This document shows, piece by piece, positions 39,345 to 44,135 of a stretch of 44,135 bases of DNA. Every line of letters starts with the position of its first letter. The first letter of the stretch is position 1. Below the pieces are notes generated by a model. That model was not told the DNA's origin, did not search any database, and saw only the letters and a list, made by a program, of their open reading frames with translations. A program made the position numbers and the translations under genes. The DNA comes from a virus: positions 1-44,135 of the IMG/VR virus record IMGVR_UViG_3300030389_003163. One strand, given 5' to 3'.

Positions 39345-41755
39345 TGGCTGTTGATAAAACTCTAGAACCCTTTGAGGTGCAAGCCGAGGGAAACCCTGAA
39401 GAGTCTCAAATCAAAGTTGAGATCGTCAATCCAGACGCTGTAGCGGTTGAAACAGATGATGGCGGTGTGGTCGTTGACTTTGAAGGTAGCATGACAGAAG
39501 ACCTCATAGGTCCTGAACACAATGGAAATCTGGCAGAGTTTTTAGAGGAGTCAGATTTAGATGAGATGGGTTCGGAGTTAGTCAGTGATTTTGAATCAGA
39601 CAGAACATCTAGAAAAGAATGGTCAAGGTCTTATGTGAAGGGTCTTGATTTGCTTGGCATGAAGATAGAAGAACGAACCCAACCTTGGGAAGGAGCTTCA
39701 GGAGTTTTTCATCCCTTACTATCTGAGGCAATCGTTAGGTTTCAGGCGCAGGCTATGGGTGAGATATTTCCTGCGTCAGGACCTGTACGAACTAAAATAG
39801 TTGGCAAACAAACAAAAGAAAAGAATGCACAGGCAAAGCGTGTAGAGCATGAGATGAACTATATGCTAACCGAGGAGATGACAGAGTATCGTGATGAAAT
39901 GGAACAGATGCTCTTTCGTTTACCATTAGCAGGCTCTGCTTTCAAGAAGGTGTATTACGATCCTATAATGGAAAGACCCTGTTCTATGTTTGTTCCTGCG
40001 GAAGACTTTGTAGTTTCATACGGAGCTTCTGATCTAATGTCCTGTTCTCGTTACACTCATGTAATGAAGAAAACAGAGAACCAAGTAAAAGAATTGATGG
40101 TCAGTGGATTTTATAGAGATATCGATCTTCCAGAACCCACCGTGGATGAGAGCGATATACAGGATAAATACGATGAGATGGAAGGAAATGAATCAGTTTA
40201 TGAAGAGGATGATAGATATACAATATTAGAGATGCACGTTGATATTGAGTTGCCAGAGCCATTTCAAGACAAAGACGGATTAGCCAGACCGTATGTGGTA
40301 ACCATAGATAAGTCATCGAGAACAATTTTATCCATAAGAAGGAACTGGTATGAAACTGATCCAAAGAAGATTAAAAGACAGCATTTTATTCATTATAGAT
40401 ATCTTCCTAGCCTTGGCTTTTATGGTACAGGACTTATTCATCTTATTGGTGGGTTGGCTAAATCGGCTACGTCCATACTGCGTCAGCTTATTGATGCAGG
40501 TACTTTATCGAATCTACCTGCTGGTCTTAAAGCTCGTGGTCTCCGCATTAAAGGGGATGACTCGCCTCTTATGCCTGGTGAGTTCCGAGATGTCGACGTG
40601 CCTGGCGGTGCGATACGAGATTCCATTACGTTTATACCTTATAAAGAACCATCCTCAGTGCTTTACCAGTTATTGGGAAATATTGTCGAAGAGGGAAGAC
40701 GAATTGGGTCGATAGCTGATGTTCAAGTAGGAAACATGAATCCAAACGCACCAGTGGGTACAACACTAGCGTTGTTAGAAAGATCAATGAAAGTAATGTC
40801 TGGTGTGCAAGCCAGACTACACGCATCTCTCAAAAAGGAATTACGCATACTAGCAAAGTGCATACACGACTTCATGCCCTCGGATTATGTCTATGAAACA
40901 GACGGAGAGTTTTCTAGAACAAAAGATTTTGATGGCAGAGTTGATGTCATTCCAGTATCCGACCCTAATGCATCAACAATGGCACAGAGGGTGACACAAT
41001 ATCAATCTGCCTTGCAGTTAGCTCAACAAGCCCCACAGTTGTATGATATGGGTAAGCTGCACAGACAGATGCTAGAGGTGTTGGGTATACAAGATGCGTC
41101 TAGTATTATAAAACTTCCAGATGATTTGACACCAAAAGACCCTGTAACAGAAAACATGGCTATATTAAAACAAGAGCCTGTCAAAGCGTTCAAGTATCAG
41201 GATCACGAAGCACACATAGCGGTGCATACAGCAGCGATGCAAGACCCAAAGATGCAACAGATTATAGGGCAGTCCCCGTTTGCATCAGCGATACAAAACG
41301 CCATATCAGCGCATATTACCGAACACGTTGCATTCCAGTACAGAAAAGAAATAGAGATGCAGATGGGTGTGCCTATGCCAGATGAAGATAAGCCTTTGCC
41401 AGAAGATGTAGAAGAGCAGTTATCCAAGGTTACAGCCGATGCTGCAGCTAAAGTGTTACAGAAGAGTAATGCAGAAATAGCACAACAAGAAGCTATGCAG
41501 AAGTCTCAAGACCCATTAACAATCATGCAACAAAAAGAAATGGCTCTAAAAGAGGCTGAATTTGCACATAAAAAAGAAATGGATTTAGCTAAACTAGAGG
41601 TAGAAACAAAAGCAAAACAAAAAGATCAAGAGATAGAGGTAGCAAAAGTAGCAACAAAAGCTATCACAGATGAGGTTAAATCGAAGAGAGAAGAGAGAAA
41701 ACAAGGTCTTCAAGAAGGAATAGATTTAGCTAGAGAGTTGCTAGATGACCAGTGA
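39344..41755 (+). CDS. Portal protein, P22-like
   Basis: 803 residues. The N-terminus is acidic. Blocks such as QPWEGASGVFHPLLSEAIVR, MGEIFPASGPVRTKIVGKQT and GNMNPNAPVGTTLALLERSM match the P22-type portal family. The C-terminal 150 residues are helical and Gln/Lys/Glu-rich, like the barrel helices of large portals. The portal forms the ring at one vertex through which DNA enters and leaves. The start overlaps the last base of the previous gene, and the end overlaps the next small gene. Confidence 0.88.
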   Translation: MAVDKTLEPFEVQAEGNPEESQIKVEIVNPDAVAVETDDGGVVVDFEGSMTEDLIGPEHNGNLAEFLEESDLDEMGSELVSDFESDRTSRKEWSRSYVKGLDLLGMKIEERTQPWEGASGVFHPLLSEAIVRFQAQAMGEIFPASGPVRTKIVGKQTKEKNAQAKRVEHEMNYMLTEEMTEYRDEMEQMLFRLPLAGSAFKKVYYDPIMERPCSMFVPAEDFVVSYGASDLMSCSRYTHVMKKTENQVKELMVSGFYRDIDLPEPTVDESDIQDKYDEMEGNESVYEEDDRYTILEMHVDIELPEPFQDKDGLARPYVVTIDKSSRTILSIRRNWYETDPKKIKRQHFIHYRYLPSLGFYGTGLIHLIGGLAKSATSILRQLIDAGTLSNLPAGLKARGLRIKGDDSPLMPGEFRDVDVPGGAIRDSITFIPYKEPSSVLYQLLGNIVEEGRRIGSIADVQVGNMNPNAPVGTTLALLERSMKVMSGVQARLHASLKKELRILAKCIHDFMPSDYVYETDGEFSRTKDFDGRVDVIPVSDPNASTMAQRVTQYQSALQLAQQAPQLYDMGKLHRQMLEVLGIQDASSIIKLPDDLTPKDPVTENMAILKQEPVKAFKYQDHEAHIAVHTAAMQDPKMQQIIGQSPFASAIQNAISAHITEHVAFQYRKEIEMQMGVPMPDEDKPLPEDVEEQLSKVTADAAAKVLQKSNAEIAQQEAMQKSQDPLTIMQQKEMALKEAEFAHKKEMDLAKLEVETKAKQKDQEIEVAKVATKAITDEVKSKREERKQGLQEGIDLARELLDDQ

Positions 41756-41936
41756 GAGTATCTACGCACCTCTTTTAAAAAAGATACTAGATTACAAAGA
41801 AAGCATCAAAGATCATATGTCAACAGGTGGTGCTAAGTCTATGGAAGAGTATAATTTATTAGTGGGAGAGTATAAGTGTCTAGAAAAAATACAAGAAGAT
41901 ATACTTGACATAGAACAAAGATTTATTAATGATTAA
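41745..41936 (+). CDS. Small helical protein after portal
   Basis: 63 residues, overlapping the portal stop by 11 bases. It is mainly helical (YAPLLKKILDYKESIKDHMS, GEYKCLEKIQEDILDIEQRF). Similar small proteins occur between portal and scaffold genes in many phages, with no defined function. The next gene lies about 70 bases downstream, past a regulatory palindrome. Confidence 0.6.
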   Translation: MTSESIYAPLLKKILDYKESIKDHMSTGGAKSMEEYNLLVGEYKCLEKIQEDILDIEQRFIND

Positions 41937-41938
41937 AA

Positions 41939-41956
41939 AAAGTTACATATAACTTT
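41939..41956. repeat. 18-bp palindrome before GroES-like gene
   Basis: AAAGTT-ACATAT-AACTTT, with the same spacer as the copy at 19870. It lies two bases after the previous stop and 50 bases before the GroES-like start. A small GTGAT / ATCAC stem (41978-41992) follows. Confidence 0.75.
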
Positions 41957-42006
41957 TCGTTTTTAACGCAAGGAACTGTGATCCTTAATCACTGCATGAG
42001 GTAAAA

Positions 42007-42378
42007 ATGTATCAAGCTGTAAAGACGGAAGAAGACCCAAAGGTCGCTTCCAAGATGCCCGAACCAAAGGGCTACAAACTCCTAATATCCCCAGTAGAAG
42101 TAGACGAGAAAACTGAAGGTGGTGTGTATATGCCAGATGCATTGAGAGATGCTGAAGGTATAGCGTCAATCATAGGTTTTGTCGTTAGTATGGGTCCTGA
42201 TGCTTATCAAGATAAAGAGAAGTTTCCTCACGGACCTTACTGTAAAAAGGGTGACTTTGTTATCTTTAGATCATACTCAGGCACTCGATTTAAAATTCAC
42301 ACACAAGAGTTTAGATTAATTAACGATGACACGGTTGAAGCCGTTGTTGATGACCCAAGAGGATACAAGAGAATATGA
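42007..42378 (+). CDS. GroES-like co-chaperonin
   Basis: 123 residues with PEPKGYKLLISPVEVDEKTE, GGVYMPDALRDAEG (mobile-loop region), a GFVVSMGPDAYQ strand and YCKKGDFVIFRSYSGTRFKI, the order of Cpn10 proteins. Phage co-chaperonins such as T4 gp31 replace host GroES and help GroEL fold the phage capsid protein. The location between portal and scaffold/capsid genes supports that use. No GroEL gene was seen. It overlaps the next gene by four bases and has its own leader with a palindrome. Confidence 0.85.
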   Translation: MYQAVKTEEDPKVASKMPEPKGYKLLISPVEVDEKTEGGVYMPDALRDAEGIASIIGFVVSMGPDAYQDKEKFPHGPYCKKGDFVIFRSYSGTRFKIHTQEFRLINDDTVEAVVDDPRGYKRI

Positions 42379-43295
42379 ACGATACAGCAGAAAAGTTAGA
42401 AGAGAACATCGAAGACAGCAATCAAGCAGTTGAAACAGATGATTATGAAGTTGAGATAGTGGACGACAGACCAGAAGAGGATCGAGTCACTAAAAGAAAC
42501 GAATCAGCAGAAAAAAAAGATGTAGATGATTCTGATGATGAGGCAAAAACATATAGTCAGAACGCACAGAAAAGAATATCTCAACTAAAATACGAATATC
42601 ATGAAGAGCGTAGAGCAAAGGAAGAAGCTAAAAGACTTGAGAAGGAAGCTATACATTACGCTGAAAAGTTAAAGAAAGATAATGAAATTCTTAGAAAAAC
42701 TCTAGCTGATGGCGAGACAATGCTAATGGATCAAGCGAAAGGCAGGGTTGATGCACAACTAGATAAAGCTAAAAAAGACTACAAAGAAGCTTATGAATCA
42801 GGTGATACCGACAAACTTATGGAGGCTCAAGACGCTTTAACAAAGCTACAAGTTGAAAAATCAAAGGTAGAAGATTATAAGCCAGAACCTGTACAAACGG
42901 AGCCACCTGCACCACAAAAACAAGAAAAACCAGTTATATCCAGTAGGGGTATAGAGTGGCAGAAAAACAACGAATGGTTCGATAAAGACATGAGAATGAC
43001 AGGTTATGCTTTAGGTATACACGAAGAGTTGAAGCAAAAAGGTATTGTGCCAGACAGCGAACAGTATTATAAAGAGATAGATGAGGAAATGCGTAAAGTG
43101 TTTCCAGAGAAATTTGAGACTGAGCAGGAAGCACCTCAGTTACAAAATGGAACCGTGGTAGCCCCCGTTGAAAGAAGCGGAAAAAAATCACGCACAGTGC
43201 GTCTAACAAGAACCCAAGTAGCACTCGCAAAGCGACTTGGTCTCAGTCCAGAGCAATATGCAGCGCAGTTAATGAAGGAACAGCAAGATGGCTAA
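42375..43295 (+). CDS. Capsid scaffolding protein (putative)
   Basis: 306 residues. The N-terminal 60 residues are acidic. Residues about 65-175 are a long charged coiled coil (EYHEERRAKEEAKRLEKEAI, QAKGRVDAQLDKAKKDYKEA). A Pro/Gln linker and a basic helical C-terminus (RTVRLTRTQVALAKRLGLSP) follow. This architecture, between portal and capsid-region genes, is that of podovirus scaffold proteins, which guide capsid assembly and then leave. The basic C-terminal helix would bind the capsid protein. Confidence 0.78.
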   Translation: MNDTAEKLEENIEDSNQAVETDDYEVEIVDDRPEEDRVTKRNESAEKKDVDDSDDEAKTYSQNAQKRISQLKYEYHEERRAKEEAKRLEKEAIHYAEKLKKDNEILRKTLADGETMLMDQAKGRVDAQLDKAKKDYKEAYESGDTDKLMEAQDALTKLQVEKSKVEDYKPEPVQTEPPAPQKQEKPVISSRGIEWQKNNEWFDKDMRMTGYALGIHEELKQKGIVPDSEQYYKEIDEEMRKVFPEKFETEQEAPQLQNGTVVAPVERSGKKSRTVRLTRTQVALAKRLGLSPEQYAAQLMKEQQDG

Positions 43296-43722
43296 TAGAG
43301 AATCCAGAGACACGCAAAATCGTGAAACGCAGACTCGCACAAAGAAGTGGGAAAGACCCACACTTTTGCCAACTCCTACTCCAAGGGAAGGCGTTGAATT
43401 CCGTTGGATAAGAACAGCAGTCATGGGTCAATCTGATACTCCTAATGTATCTGCAAAATTTCGTGAAGGATGGACTCCTGTCAAAGCCAAAGATCACCCA
43501 GAGTTGCACGTTATGACAGATATCGACTCAAAATGGGGTGAAAATATAGAGGTTGGAGGGTTACTTTTATGTAGCAACGCAACCGAAACTGTAGAGAGCC
43601 GTAAGGAATATCACAAAGAGCAGTCCAAAAGACAAATCGAGAGCGTTGATAATTCTTACATGAAAACCAATGATCCACGGATGCCAGTTCTGAGACCAGA
43701 GCGAAGCACCTGTACAACTTAA
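43288..43722 (+). CDS. Unknown head-region protein
   Basis: 144 residues overlapping the scaffold gene by eight bases. The N-terminus is Arg/Thr-rich. The middle has GVEFRWIRTAVMGQSDTPNV and GENIEVGGLLLCSNATETVE, the latter probably beta strands. The C-terminus is basic and ends in a cysteine-containing tail. Similar small proteins sit just before the capsid gene in marine phages. A decoration or assembly role is possible. Confidence 0.58.
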   Translation: MANRESRDTQNRETQTRTKKWERPTLLPTPTPREGVEFRWIRTAVMGQSDTPNVSAKFREGWTPVKAKDHPELHVMTDIDSKWGENIEVGGLLLCSNATETVESRKEYHKEQSKRQIESVDNSYMKTNDPRMPVLRPERSTCTT

Positions 43723-43735
43723 TGGAGGTAGACAT

Positions 43736-44135
43736 ATGTCTAGCACAGCAGCTCCCTTTGGGTTGAGACCAGTAGGAACATTAGGTGGCGAATACACAGG
43801 TGGTTTTCGTCAATATCCTATCCTATCCTCAACATCCACAAGGATTTGTTATGGTGATATCGTCAAGCTAGTTGATGACGGTGGCACTACAACCGTCCAT
43901 AAGGATACAGGCACGACTTCAGCAACGCCTATCGGTATCTTTCTTGGATGTAGATATATAGATGTAAGCACAAGTCAGCTTACATTTTCACAACAATGGT
44001 CAGGTGCAGCTCATACCAGTGGTATGGCTTATGTTGCGGATGATCCAAATGTTACATTTGCTGTACAAGCAGATGGTGCGGTAGTAGATGATGATTTGGG
44101 AGCTAATGTAGCGTTAGTGCAACCAACATCAAGTG
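43736..44135 (+). CDS. Virion structural protein, capsid region, partial
   Basis: The first 133 codons of a gene cut by the window edge. The ATG follows GGAGG at seven bases, a strong ribosome site fit for a highly expressed protein. The start SSTAAPFGLRPVGTLGGEYT and the following beta-rich, Thr/Asp/Gly-rich sequence are of a type I associate with capsid or decoration proteins of marine phages. Gene order (scaffold, small protein, then this) suggests the major capsid protein, but a decoration protein cannot be excluded without the rest. Confidence 0.55.
   Translation, partial: MSSTAAPFGLRPVGTLGGEYTGGFRQYPILSSTSTRICYGDIVKLVDDGGTTTVHKDTGTTSATPIGIFLGCRYIDVSTSQLTFSQQWSGAAHTSGMAYVADDPNVTFAVQADGAVVDDDLGANVALVQPTSS

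Overview
This window is a large part of a tailed double-stranded DNA phage genome, most likely a marine podovirus-like phage of the kind known mainly from ocean metagenomes. The evidence is a virion cassette (terminase small and large subunits, portal, GroES-like co-chaperonin, scaffold, capsid-region protein, tail fibre, hub protein), a lysis cassette (three-TM gene-transfer-agent-type holin and a GH108-type endolysin), and many small lysine-rich or glycine-rich proteins of types I associate with marine phages. A marine alphaproteobacterial host is a reasonable guess, but the sequence does not prove it. No integrase, recognisable repressor, tRNA gene, DNA polymerase or RNA polymerase was seen. 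The capsid-region gene is cut at the right edge, and the left edge starts just before a tail-fibre gene, so the missing stretch probably holds the rest of the capsid and tail genes.

Layout. (1) 30-6800, plus strand: tail fibre, large gp10-like protein, a small DNA methyltransferase, membrane and basic proteins, holin, a tiny zinc-ribbon protein and endolysin. (2) 6905-19871, plus strand: four probable internal or ejected virion proteins, then a 3097-residue giant protein with an HExxH metallopeptidase-like motif and an ADP-ribosyltransferase-like motif set. (3) 19886-25082, minus strand: DNA-metabolism genes (DNA methyltransferase, DUF968/HNH-like protein, ERF-type annealing protein, PD-(D/E)XK nuclease) among small unknown genes. 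(4) 25131-27341, plus strand: RusA-type resolvase and a primase-helicase. (5) 27342-27893: a 550-base non-coding convergent region with a promoter/terminator pair, a minus-strand terminator and a possible structured RNA. (6) 27894-34950, minus strand: an accessory operon built around a MoxR-like AAA+ ATPase and a metallopeptidase-VWA protein, with unknown partners and three very small or membrane proteins. Its genes share an unusual GGAGTGAA leader, and nearly every gap holds hairpins. (7) 35031-35712: a divergent control region with a near-consensus leftward promoter. (8) 35713-44135, plus strand: packaging and head genes.

The most striking non-coding feature is an 18-bp palindrome, AAAGTT-N6-AACTTT, found 15 times when one end-base variant is allowed. 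Ten copies lie between genes and five inside genes in several reading frames. One sits exactly between two convergent genes and supplies both stop codons. Three form the core of larger GC-armed hairpins in the accessory operon. Two lie in the divergent control region. This looks like a genome-wide regulatory site of the phage. A second palindrome, AGGTATACCT, marks the RusA/nuclease divergent promoter and is clustered upstream of the HNH-terminase genes.
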